Positions 6,622 through 14,633 of a stretch of DNA of 22,817 nucleotides are shown piece by piece. This DNA comes from Promethearchaeota archaeon (GTDB lineage Archaea > Asgardarchaeota > Lokiarchaeia > Sigynarchaeales > SOKP01): positions 1 through 22,817 of the forward strand of contig SDNN01000022.1 in NCBI GenBank assembly GCA_004524425.1, written 5' to 3'. How positions within the stretch are numbered: position 1 is the stretch's first letter; each line of letters starts with the position of its first letter. A program made the translations under genes and the position numbers. The notes under the pieces are model-generated. The model was not told the origin of the DNA. It searched no databases and saw only the letters and a list, made by a program, of their open reading frames with translations.

Positions 6622-7770
6622 TCAAGTAGATGGAGTCCCTTTCATCTTCCAATATTTTAGAATCCTCCAATCTTTCGTTTCTAATTGCTTTTGATGTTCT
6701 GGAATGAGATGCACCCCTTTTAAATCCCCTGTTTTTTTTGATTCTATGATTTTTAAAAGATCTTCTAAGAGCATTATGACCATTTTTCCTCTCGTGTCAG
6801 CATCGGCGGATGCATTATGGGGCATTAAAATAAATCGTAAATCAGGTTGTTCCTTTTTAATCCTTTTTATTCTTTTAAGTAATTTCAAATTGAGTGGTTC
6901 TTCAGGATACACATCAAAAGAAAAATTTATTTGAATTTTTTCGCTTTCGAGCAAATCTAGGAGTGCTTCAAAATCAATTATGCCTCCACGAGCAGTGTTA
7001 ATTAGGAGAGCATCTTTTTTCATCAGTTTGAGTAAATTAGCATCAATTAGCTTTTCTGTAGATTCATTCAAGGGGACATGTAAGCTAATTATATCGGCCT
7101 TTTTAAAAATTTCTTGAATATCTTCTTTATATTCCAACCTGGGATATTTCATTTCAAATTCGCTATGACGCGTACGACTAGTATACATGATCCTTAATCC
7201 CCCCCATGAATAGAGTTTTCTAATGACATCTGATCCTATCTCTCCCAGTCCGATGATTCCTAAGATTTTATTACTTAACACAGATGAGAGATTTTGATCT
7301 AGATCCCAAATATCTTCGGGTGTCCATTCACCATTCCACACATAATTATGAAGATCTATGATGTTTCTTAAATTAGCTAGAATCAAGGCTACCGTGTAAT
7401 CCGCTACAGTCTCAAATAATACGCTTGGAGTATTAGTAATAATTATATCATCAACGTTCGTGCGATGTATGTGATTATAACCCGCAGTAGAAGTTAAAAC
7501 AGCAAATATTTTTGAAGAAGTCAGGATCTCAGACGATATCTCATGGCTTAAATGGCAACATGCAATATCAGGATTAAAATCATTGATAATTTCTTCTAAT
7601 TCATCATCATCTGGGAACCTTCCATCAAAAATTTTAATTTCTGCAAGTTTTTGGATATTTTCCCAGAGATTTGCGATCTTGTTTCTTATTTCTTGACTTA
7701 TTTTTTCATTAGAACCGATTTCTTTTTCAGTAAATACATCGGATGTAAAAAAGACTTTTGGATAACTCAT
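6622..7770 (-). CDS. D-isomer-specific 2-hydroxyacid dehydrogenase (glyoxylate/hydroxypyruvate reductase-like)
   Basis: 382 residues. The NAD(P)-binding Rossmann motif GLGEIG is at 174-179; catalytic R261 (NTARGG), E291 (YPEEPL) and H318 (MPHNAS) form the family triad. After the second strand it has YTSRTR rather than an acidic residue, as in archaeal GyaR-type glyoxylate reductases, so NADP(H) is the likelier cofactor. It reduces a 2-keto acid to the D-2-hydroxy acid or the reverse. It is longer than the usual 310-335 residues: there is an extended N-terminal helix region, an insert around 150-166 and a C-terminal tail of about 35 residues. Gaps of 35 bases from the kinase-fold gene and 27 to the nitrilase gene indicate an operon. 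No strong ribosome binding site precedes the ATG. Confidence 0.88.
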   Translation of the reverse strand: MSYPKVFFTSDVFTEKEIGSNEKISQEIRNKIANLWENIQKLAEIKIFDGRFPDDDELEEIINDFNPDIACCHLSHEISSEILTSSKIFAVLTSTAGYNHIHRTNVDDIIITNTPSVLFETVADYTVALILANLRNIIDLHNYVWNGEWTPEDIWDLDQNLSSVLSNKILGIIGLGEIGSDVIRKLYSWGGLRIMYTSRTRHSEFEMKYPRLEYKEDIQEIFKKADIISLHVPLNESTEKLIDANLLKLMKKDALLINTARGGIIDFEALLDLLESEKIQINFSFDVYPEEPLNLKLLKRIKRIKKEQPDLRFILMPHNASADADTRGKMVIMLLEDLLKIIESKKTGDLKGVHLIPEHQKQLETKDWRILKYWKMKGTPST

Positions 7771-7805
7771 GATTCAATGAAATTCTTTTATAATTCTCTT
7801 GATAA

Positions 7806-8768
7806 TTACCTTTCAATTTTACCAGGTAAATAAAAGGGATATTTTTTACGTAATATTTTAGTTTTTATAAATCTATCAAATTTCCGCACTTTCTGAAAAA
7901 TTTCCCACATTTTTGCATCATCTTTATAATAGTCTTCAATCTCTTCAAACGTGAGAGGTTCAATTTCAAATTCACTAGCTTCCTTTTTGAAGAAATTATT
8001 AACAATTACAATTAATGAAGGTACTAATTCTTCCCTTTTTTCTTTAAAGAAATTCGCTACTAGATCAATCGAAACTTTTCTCCAGTCATAATATCGACCA
8101 ACAGTTTCCTCAAGATACAATCTTTTTAATATTCCTCTTAAAAATCCTGGCGCACTTTTTAAAACAAGTTCAAAATCCCATGCTTCTTCTCCATTTGTTC
8201 TAACAAATGGAGTACTGGTGTCGAAATACCATAATCTTTTGTCTTCGGTCACCTTTGGATTATTAACATCATAATCTATAATAGCGAAATTAGAAATTTG
8301 GCCATCTAAACCTAAGTCTATAATTTCGTTATTTCTACTATAACTCCAAAGTTTCTTCATTTCTTTTAATACAAGAAGTACTAAGGTTTCAACTTCTTTA
8401 TCGGTAACTTGATGGATAACATTATTACATACTGATTCAGGTATTACTTTTTTTTGAATACAATACAGCTGTATGTTTTCCTTTTTATCCCTAAACCAAA
8501 TAATATCACTTTCAGGCAAATTATAACCCAGTTCCTCTTTCAAGATTTCACAGTATTTTTTATAGCCTGATATAAATTTTTCTACCTGTTCTTCATTATC
8601 GAAAATAGGTATTCGTTTGTATGCTAAATTTTCTGGATCTCCGATTATTTCAAATACTAGGCTGATTTCACCATACCCTAAAATTTTAATTGGGACTCCT
8701 CCTTTTTCAGGATGAACCGTGTCGATCGTATCTTCAAAATTTTTTAATAACTCAATATCTACGTTCAT
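7806..8768 (-). CDS. Protein-kinase-like-fold protein of unknown substrate (possibly DUF6206)
   Basis: 320 residues. The order of motifs suggests the protein-kinase/aminoglycoside-phosphotransferase fold: a glycine-rich loop LGYGEISLVFEI (30-41), a Lys in strand 3 (K51, AYKRIP), a hinge-like strand IQLYCIQKKV, a catalytic-loop-like LGLDGQISNFAI with D155 and N160, and a metal-binding D183 in LWYFDTSTP in place of DFG. A helical C-lobe follows, ending in a basic tail. The GYGEIS motif recalls proteins I remember as DUF6206, so a small-molecule or protein kinase role is plausible but unproven. It is the first gene of the operon with the 2-hydroxyacid dehydrogenase and nitrilase, and diverges from the MttB-family gene across 237 bases. 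It may phosphorylate a metabolite of that operon, or be a regulatory or pseudo-kinase. Confidence 0.75.
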   Translation of the reverse strand: MNVDIELLKNFEDTIDTVHPEKGGVPIKILGYGEISLVFEIIGDPENLAYKRIPIFDNEEQVEKFISGYKKYCEILKEELGYNLPESDIIWFRDKKENIQLYCIQKKVIPESVCNNVIHQVTDKEVETLVLLVLKEMKKLWSYSRNNEIIDLGLDGQISNFAIIDYDVNNPKVTEDKRLWYFDTSTPFVRTNGEEAWDFELVLKSAPGFLRGILKRLYLEETVGRYYDWRKVSIDLVANFFKEKREELVPSLIVIVNNFFKKEASEFEIEPLTFEEIEDYYKDDAKMWEIFQKVRKFDRFIKTKILRKKYPFYLPGKIER

Positions 8769-8932
8769 TTCAAATTCCTTTTTGTTATAAAGTATCTAAA
8801 ATATATTTGATTTCTTAATAACATGACTATAAAATAATATTTTTCTTTCATTACTTTTAAAAATATATTTTTATCATGAGATAAAATGCAATAGAGAATG
8901 ATTATTTTAAAAAACCATCTTATCAATATTAA

Positions 8933-8941
8933 ATTTATAAT
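8933..8941 (+). promoter_or_regulatory. TATA-like box of the MttB-family gene
   Basis: ATTTATAAT lies 65-73 bases before the ATG at 9006, within the 237-bp divergent spacer (8769-9005). It would give a leader of about 40 bases. The rest of the spacer is AT-rich; the opposite operon has a TATA-like TTTATAA on the minus strand near 8786-8792, close to its start codon. Confidence 0.3.
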
Positions 8942-9005
8942 AGGATTGGTTGAAAAAGTAAATTAATTATTCACGAAAATAACGCCCAGAGAGTTTAAAT
9001 TTACC

Positions 9006-10523
9006 ATGAGAATGAATAAAATAAAGGTTTTAGGAAAAGATGAAATCCAAAAAATACACCAAACATCATTAAAATTATTGGAAACCACTGGAATTATCGT
9101 TGAATCGCCTGAAGCTAGACAATTGTTCAAAGAAAATGGAGCTTCCATCGAAAAAAGGAATGATGCTTTTTTTGTAAAAATTCCAGAAGAACTCATAACA
9201 GAAAACATTAGAAAAGTGCCAAAAAAATTTAATTTATACGGCCCGGATGGTTCCTTTCATTTTGAAGTTAATACAAATCACACTATTTTTTCTACGTATG
9301 GGGCAGCTGTTAACGTGCATGATCCATCTAAAAGGAAGGGAATTCGAAAGTCATCACTTGATGATGCCATAAAACACATTAGAATAGTAAGTGATTTGAA
9401 AAATATTTCAAGCTCTCATGTTGACGTGTGGCCACATGATGTGCCTTTTACTGAATTACACTTCCATACATTACGTGAATGGGGCAGACATAGTTATAAA
9501 CCATATGGCATGTCTTGTTATGGAAGAACGGCCTCTAAAGACATGATCAACATTAGCTCAATTATTGTTGGAGGAGAAGATGAATTAATGAAACGACCGA
9601 GATTATTAGGCGTGTTCAATCCAACATCCCCTCTTAGACTGACTCAACTTTTATTAAATGGCATATTTGTGTTTGCGAGGTATAATCAACCTCTCAACAT
9701 CACGTCGGCGTCCGGAGCGGGATCTACTGCACCCGTCACTTTAGGTGGTGTTTTAACCCAAATGAACATGGAGATCTTGCCCTCAATAATTTTGACGCAA
9801 TTAATTAACCCTGGTGCTCCAGTGTTATATGGATCAACTAATACTATAATGGATCCTTCCTCAGGTAACATGGCTTATGGCTCGATTGAAATGGGCCTGA
9901 TCACCATAGCTACTGCTCAGATAGCTCATTTTTATGATATTCCTTCCAAAGGGTCAGGAGCGCTTACCGATTCTAAATGCTTTGATATTCAAAATGGTTA
10001 TGAACGGTTCATGACCCTTTTTTGCGCCGCTAATGCCGGACATAATTACATCACCTGTGCGGGAACCTATGAAACAACACTTTCTGAAGCTTTCGAATTG
10101 CTAATTATTGATGATGAGCTAATAGGAATCATAAAACGGGCAATGGAAGGTGTAAGAATAGATGATGAAGCATTAGCCTCCGAAGAAATTGAGCAGGTCA
10201 TGAATTCAAAAAAGAATTATTTAGGTACAAAACATTCTGTGAAAAATACAAGAAAAGAATTCTTTATTCCTCGCATTTCTAATAGAGATCGACGTAGAAC
10301 CTGGAGAAAAAAAGGATCTTTAGACATGATGCAGGCCGCAAAAGAAAGAGTAGAGAAAATTTTAAGCACCCAGAAAGGTCCTGGTCTTTCACATGATGTA
10401 GAAGAAAAATTAGATGCCTACTTCAAAATAGTAACAACTCGCACTTTAGATGAATATAGAAAATTGGAAGGAATGGATGATTCTGAAAAACCAACAGAGA
10501 TCTCTGGAGTAAAACTTGAATAG
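9006..10523 (+). CDS. MttB-family methyltransferase (non-pyrrolysine trimethylamine methyltransferase homologue)
   Basis: 505 residues, full length for the family. The N-terminal part (EIQKIHQTSLKLLETTGIIV, then NGASIE and VKIPEEL) and the TIM-barrel-like body with GSTNTIMDPSSGNMAYGSIE, KGSGALTDSKCFDIQNGYER and CAGTYETTLSEAFELL are typical of MttB. The family transfers a methyl group from a quaternary or tertiary amine to a corrinoid protein. No in-frame amber codon interrupts the gene (TAG occurs only as the final stop, with a TGA four codons on), so it belongs to the large group without pyrrolysine that includes glycine betaine methyltransferases. No MttC-like corrinoid protein and no corrinoid:CoM or corrinoid:tetrahydrofolate methyltransferase is in the window. 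It begins MRMN; either Met could start, and no strong Shine-Dalgarno site is seen. A cysteine-rich Fe-S protein follows after 110 bases. Confidence 0.9.
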   Translation: MRMNKIKVLGKDEIQKIHQTSLKLLETTGIIVESPEARQLFKENGASIEKRNDAFFVKIPEELITENIRKVPKKFNLYGPDGSFHFEVNTNHTIFSTYGAAVNVHDPSKRKGIRKSSLDDAIKHIRIVSDLKNISSSHVDVWPHDVPFTELHFHTLREWGRHSYKPYGMSCYGRTASKDMINISSIIVGGEDELMKRPRLLGVFNPTSPLRLTQLLLNGIFVFARYNQPLNITSASGAGSTAPVTLGGVLTQMNMEILPSIILTQLINPGAPVLYGSTNTIMDPSSGNMAYGSIEMGLITIATAQIAHFYDIPSKGSGALTDSKCFDIQNGYERFMTLFCAANAGHNYITCAGTYETTLSEAFELLIIDDELIGIIKRAMEGVRIDDEALASEEIEQVMNSKKNYLGTKHSVKNTRKEFFIPRISNRDRRRTWRKKGSLDMMQAAKERVEKILSTQKGPGLSHDVEEKLDAYFKIVTTRTLDEYRKLEGMDDSEKPTEISGVKLE

Positions 10524-10633
10524 TGTCTTTTTTGAATTTTAAAACTCTTACTTCTAAATAGTTAAGCAATATTATTATAACAGATAAAAAATAAAGTCTT
10601 ATTAAACATTCAATTTATTTAACTTGATGTGAA

Positions 10634-11449
10634 TTGGCTCGACCCCTATGGTATGTGAAATTACTGAAAAAGGCTTTTCCTAATGTTAAATTCGTTGCAA
10701 AATTAACGAACCTACCTGTACTAGGGAAAGTATTTGACAAGTTGCTTTTTGAAGATGATGAGATATTCTATTTACCCATGGATAAAGTAATAAAAACGGA
10801 TGTTAATCTCGGTGAATATGAAGAATATGTTCTGCCTTCCCAAGTATTAGAATATTTCATAGAAAAAGCAAATTATCATTGGATCATGTCATTTTGTATT
10901 TGTAGAGACAGCATGCAATGTAAAAATTATCCTATAGATTTAGGATGTCTGTTTTTGGGAGAGGCCGTGACTGGGATAAATCCAAAGTTTGGGCGCTTAG
11001 TTTCTAAGGAAGAAGCGTTGGATCATCTAAAAAAATGTCAAGAAGCAGGTCTAGTGCACATGATTGGCCGTAATCTTCTGGATAAGCAATGGTTAGGGGT
11101 TAAACCTGGTAATAAATTACTTTCAATATGCAATTGCTGTCCTTGTTGTTGTTTATGGAGGGTCGCCCCGGTTTTAAACCCTTCAATCAGTTCTAAAGTA
11201 AGTAAAATGCCTGGAGTTGAGGTGTGTGTAACTGATAAGTGTATAGGATGTGGTGCATGTACAGACGGGGTATGTTTCGTTGATGCTATAAAGATAATTA
11301 ATGATCGGGCAATAATTACCGAAGAATGCAGGGGTTGTGGACGATGCATTGATATTTGTCCTCAAGAAGCAATAAAAATGACTATTGAAGATAATGAATT
11401 TATTAAAAAGACCATTAAAAGAATAGATGAAATAATTGACGTTACTTAA
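10634..11449 (+). CDS. Cysteine-rich ferredoxin-like iron-sulfur protein
   Basis: 271 residues with about 20 Cys. The C-terminal third (198-245) has two [4Fe-4S] ferredoxin motifs: C203-x2-C206-x2-C209-x4-C214, with an extra residue and Phe instead of Pro, and a standard C232-x2-C235-x2-C238-x3-C242-P. The N-terminal half has further cysteines: CICR (C88, C90), C96, C105, C135, and a dense cluster CNCCPCCC (166-173), likely to bind another metal or Fe-S centre. It is cytoplasmic, with no signal peptide; MARPLWYVKLLKKAF is an amphipathic rather than a membrane segment. The start is TTG at 10634, preceded by TGTGA; the nearby ATG at 10626 runs directly into TGA. It is probably an electron carrier or reductase subunit. 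Following an MttB-type gene, it could help keep a corrinoid reduced, which is inference only. Confidence 0.85.
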   Translation: MARPLWYVKLLKKAFPNVKFVAKLTNLPVLGKVFDKLLFEDDEIFYLPMDKVIKTDVNLGEYEEYVLPSQVLEYFIEKANYHWIMSFCICRDSMQCKNYPIDLGCLFLGEAVTGINPKFGRLVSKEEALDHLKKCQEAGLVHMIGRNLLDKQWLGVKPGNKLLSICNCCPCCCLWRVAPVLNPSISSKVSKMPGVEVCVTDKCIGCGACTDGVCFVDAIKIINDRAIITEECRGCGRCIDICPQEAIKMTIEDNEFIKKTIKRIDEIIDVT

Positions 11450-11496
11450 AATAGCTGCCAATTAAATTAAAAATAAAATGCTTTTAAAGAAAACTC

Positions 11497-12945
11497 TCAT
11501 CTTTTCTCCCAGAAAATGTTATTCTTTTTAACATTATTAATTCTTGTTCTAAGTTTTACCGCAGATGCTGCTTGCACGGCTTCCTTTATGCTATGAAAAA
11601 CGGGTATATTACTTAATTCTAGAGATTCAATGATGAGTTTATATTTTTCAACATAAGGAATGAAACAAATGATTGGTTTTTTCATGCTCGTTGCAATGTT
11701 CGCAATTCTTCTTCCTATTTGAAAAGAGATATTAGGAGGATAAGGCAGCAATAGTAATAAGATACATTCAATCCTTTCAATTCCAGAAAGATAACGAATT
11801 ATATTCTCAATATCTATGTCTTGAACAGATCCAGTAAGGTCTATGGGATTATTAAAAGATGCGATTTCTCGAGCTACTGGATTCAGAATCTCATACATTT
11901 CTTCTTTTTCTTTCTCTGTAAATTTAACAGCAGATAAACCATATTTTCCTATGATATCTGAACAAATAACACCATGACCACCAGAAACAGATAAGATCGC
12001 AACATTTCCAAAAGTAATGGTGTTGTCCCCAAATGGTTTTTTCTTATGAGAAAGTACATCATATACTTTCAAATAGGTTAACAATTCTCGTTCTGAGTGA
12101 GGATTAATGATAAAATTCTGGTGAAGAGCTGCCGAAAGGATCTTGTAATTTCCCGCTAGGCTCGCTGTATGAGATTGTGTGGCAACCTTTCCCTGTTCAG
12201 TCTTTCCACCAAAATAGGTGATCACTGTATCTTCAGATTCTCTTGCCAATTTGAGAAATTGTCTTGCATTTTGAGAATTTTTGAATCCTTCCAAATAGAA
12301 CGCAATGTTTGTAGTATTGGGATCGATCTTGCTAAAATATTCAAGCAACATGACTTCATCTACCACAGCACGATTACCTATGGAAACTGCTGTTGAGACT
12401 CCAATATTTCGCTCTTCAAACTTAACAAAAAACTGATCCACTAAGACACCTCCACTCTGAGAGATTAGAGCCACTGATCCTTTTGGAGGTCGCGTGATTC
12501 GTTCGGTAGGTAAAAAAATGGTATCTATTAAAGGAGGTGAATACACGCCTATGCAATTAGGACCGAGAACGGCAATGTTATTATCAAAAGCGATCTTTTC
12601 TAAACGCTCCTGTCTTTTTATCCCTTCTCCACCAATTTCAGCAAATCCACCTCCAATAATGATGCTCGCAGGGATGTCTAATTCGGCACAATCTTGAATG
12701 TATCCAAGCGTATCATCTGGTCCCACAGCAATGGTTAAGATATCTGGGATTTCTGGCAACTCATTTAAGTCTTTATAAAGTGTAATTCCTTCAACTTCAC
12801 CACCTTCAGGATGTATCCCATATACTTTTACTTCATATTCATATTCGTTTTTCAATAGAATTATCCGTCCAGGACTTAAGGGATTTTTTTTACTTATCCC
12901 CACCACGCACATTGATTTTGGATTAAACAGTTTTTCCAGGTTCAT
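11497..12945 (-). CDS. Acyl-CoA synthetase (ADP-forming) alpha subunit-like protein
   Basis: 482 residues, the size of a stand-alone alpha subunit. An N-terminal CoA-binding Rossmann domain (FNPKSMCVVGIS, then HPEGGEVEGITLY and LGPNCIGV at 127-134) is followed by succinyl-CoA-ligase-like flavodoxin domains (VALISQSGGVLVD, then VAILSVSGGHGVICSD). The phosphorylated His of the family is H259 in TQSHTASLAG. The enzyme converts an acyl-CoA, ADP and Pi to acid, CoA and ATP, giving substrate-level phosphorylation during fermentation. The ATP-grasp beta subunit, which binds nucleotide, is neither fused nor encoded nearby, so the partner must lie elsewhere or the protein has another CoA role. It converges with the Fe-S gene (47 bases) and diverges from the sulfatase (131 bases). 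No Shine-Dalgarno site is visible before its ATG. Confidence 0.85.
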   Translation of the reverse strand: MNLEKLFNPKSMCVVGISKKNPLSPGRIILLKNEYEYEVKVYGIHPEGGEVEGITLYKDLNELPEIPDILTIAVGPDDTLGYIQDCAELDIPASIIIGGGFAEIGGEGIKRQERLEKIAFDNNIAVLGPNCIGVYSPPLIDTIFLPTERITRPPKGSVALISQSGGVLVDQFFVKFEERNIGVSTAVSIGNRAVVDEVMLLEYFSKIDPNTTNIAFYLEGFKNSQNARQFLKLARESEDTVITYFGGKTEQGKVATQSHTASLAGNYKILSAALHQNFIINPHSERELLTYLKVYDVLSHKKKPFGDNTITFGNVAILSVSGGHGVICSDIIGKYGLSAVKFTEKEKEEMYEILNPVAREIASFNNPIDLTGSVQDIDIENIIRYLSGIERIECILLLLLPYPPNISFQIGRRIANIATSMKKPIICFIPYVEKYKLIIESLELSNIPVFHSIKEAVQAASAVKLRTRINNVKKNNIFWEKR

Positions 12946-13035
12946 GGTGATTCTTCTAACATAAATAATATTTTTCTAATCAAATCTTAATATTTTGGAT
13001 GATATTTAGACTTATTATCATTGTTGAATTTTACT

Positions 13036-13045
13036 AATATAAAAG
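13036..13045 (+). promoter_or_regulatory. TATA-like box of the sulfatase gene
   Basis: AATATAAAAG lies 32-41 bases before the ATG at 13077, giving a predicted leader of about 10-15 bases. A short inverted repeat (TCCTTTTT at 13049-13056 against 13060-13067) falls between this box and the start codon and could be an operator. Confidence 0.4.
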
Positions 13046-13076
13046 ATTTCCTTTTTAAAAAAAAGGATGGATACCC

Positions 13077-14516
13077 ATGAATAGACCAAATATATTATGG
13101 ATTTGTACCGATCAGCAGAGATTCGATACGCTTGGCTGTTATGGAAATGAATTCGTCCATACACCCAACCTAGATAATCTCGCTAAAGAAGGAGTCTTGT
13201 TTACTCAAGCCTATTCTCAGAGTCCGGTATGCACGCCTAGTAGAGGATGTTTTCTCACTGGGAGATACCCGCGAACTTGTCGAGTTAGGCAAAATGGAGC
13301 AGACATCCCAGAAGATGAGGTACTTATCACTAGAATGCTCTCTGATGAAGGTTATACATGTGGATTGGCTGGTAAGCTCCATCTATCAGCATGTGATCCC
13401 AATGCGCGTAAAGGAACTGAACGGCGTATAGATGATGGTTATGACGTGTTTCATTGGTCTCATGATACAAGTAATATATGGCCTTCGAATGAATATTATC
13501 TCTGGTTGAGGGAAAAAAAAGCACGGTTAATAACTAAGAAGTTCAGATTATCAAGACATGTTCAAATCGGGCAAATTGAAGAGAACCACCAGACTACGTG
13601 GTGTGCAGAAAAAGCAATCGCTTTTATAGAAAACTCTTCGAGATTTGATCGTCCGTGGTTGTTTTCTGTGAACATATTCGATCCTCATCATCCTTTTGAC
13701 CCTCCAGAAGAGTATCTTTCACGCTATTTGGATAGAGAAGATGAGATCCCCTTACCGAATTATATGGAAGGTGAATTGGTTAACAAACCAATTTGGCAAA
13801 ACATTGATCATGAAGGGGCTTATGGAAAAACAGAACGATATAGATATTCAAGAATGAAAGAAAAGGATCATCGCCTAGTCAAGGCAGCCTATTGGGCAAT
13901 GTGCGATTTAATTGATGCGCAAGTAGGACGGATGATCAAAACTTTAAAAGAGACAAATCAGTTTGAGAATACCATCGTGATTTTTCATTCTGATCATGGC
14001 GAGATGTTAGGAGACCATGGTATTTATCTAAAAGGTCCCTTCTTTTATGAACCCGCCATCCATGTTCCTTTAATAATTTCGTGGCCAAAGAGGTTTAAAC
14101 CTCAAAAAATAAGTTCGTTTATCGAATTGATTGATCTTCCTTTAACTTTACTCGATGCTTTAGAAGTTAATCCTCATCCGGGGATGCAAGGTAATTCATT
14201 CCTGCCTCTTTTAGAACCAGATAAGGATGGCTTTTACAATCGAGAGGATATCTACTGCGAATATTATAATGCCATGCCCTGGCATAAAAATCCTACGGCT
14301 CAATCAACCATGGTAAGGACAGAACGATATAAAATTGCCGTTGATCATGTGAATAACTTTGGAGAACTATATGATTTACAAGAAGATCCTATTGAGTCTC
14401 ATAATTTATGGAATGATAATAAATATGCCACTGTTAAAACTGACATGCTCATGCGATTGTGCAATCGAATGGCTTTTACTGTCGATCCACTTCCTTTAAG
14501 GAAAGGAAATTTTTAA
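13077..14516 (+). CDS. Type I (formylglycine-type) sulfatase, cytoplasmic
   Basis: 479 residues. The sulfatase signature C52-T-P-S-R56 in SPVCTPSRGCFLTGRYP marks the Cys that is oxidised to formylglycine. Metal and active-site residues are recognisable: D12 and Q13 in CTDQQR, K100 and H102 in LAGKLHL, H204/H205 in DPHHPF, D306 and H307 in HSDHGEMLGDHG, and K319. It hydrolyses sulfate esters, or N-sulfates, of sugars or aryl compounds. The protein begins MNRPNILWICTDQQ, so the first beta strand starts at once and there is no signal peptide: it acts in the cytoplasm. No formylglycine-generating enzyme or anSME is in the window. It is followed after 117 bases by a GPH sugar transporter, suggesting uptake of a small sulfated sugar and internal desulfation. 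Confidence 0.92.
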   Translation: MNRPNILWICTDQQRFDTLGCYGNEFVHTPNLDNLAKEGVLFTQAYSQSPVCTPSRGCFLTGRYPRTCRVRQNGADIPEDEVLITRMLSDEGYTCGLAGKLHLSACDPNARKGTERRIDDGYDVFHWSHDTSNIWPSNEYYLWLREKKARLITKKFRLSRHVQIGQIEENHQTTWCAEKAIAFIENSSRFDRPWLFSVNIFDPHHPFDPPEEYLSRYLDREDEIPLPNYMEGELVNKPIWQNIDHEGAYGKTERYRYSRMKEKDHRLVKAAYWAMCDLIDAQVGRMIKTLKETNQFENTIVIFHSDHGEMLGDHGIYLKGPFFYEPAIHVPLIISWPKRFKPQKISSFIELIDLPLTLLDALEVNPHPGMQGNSFLPLLEPDKDGFYNREDIYCEYYNAMPWHKNPTAQSTMVRTERYKIAVDHVNNFGELYDLQEDPIESHNLWNDNKYATVKTDMLMRLCNRMAFTVDPLPLRKGNF

Positions 14517-14621
14517 TAAATCTCTAAGTCAAGCCTTTTAAAATATTTATAAAGATCTAAGTGGATATATTATTAAATTTTAATATAATTAAAACACATT
14601 TAGCGATAAAGTAGATACTAT

Positions 14622-14627
14622 GAGAGG
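14622..14627 (+). promoter_or_regulatory. Shine-Dalgarno GAGAGG of the first GPH transporter
   Basis: GAGAGG lies 6 bases before the ATG at 14634 and supports that start. A TATA-like ATTTATAAAG at 14545-14554 could drive the gene independently of the sulfatase. Confidence 0.55.
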
Positions 14628-14633
14628 ATTTAA

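Noticed and set aside
9006..10523. Pyrrolysine-containing trimethylamine methyltransferase
   Set aside because: The frame is open from start to a terminal TAG with no internal amber codon, and read-through of that TAG meets TGA four codons on.
11038..11461. Two overlapping minus-strand open frames opposite the Fe-S protein
   Set aside because: Their His/Thr-rich translation mirrors the Cys codons of the real gene; no start signal.
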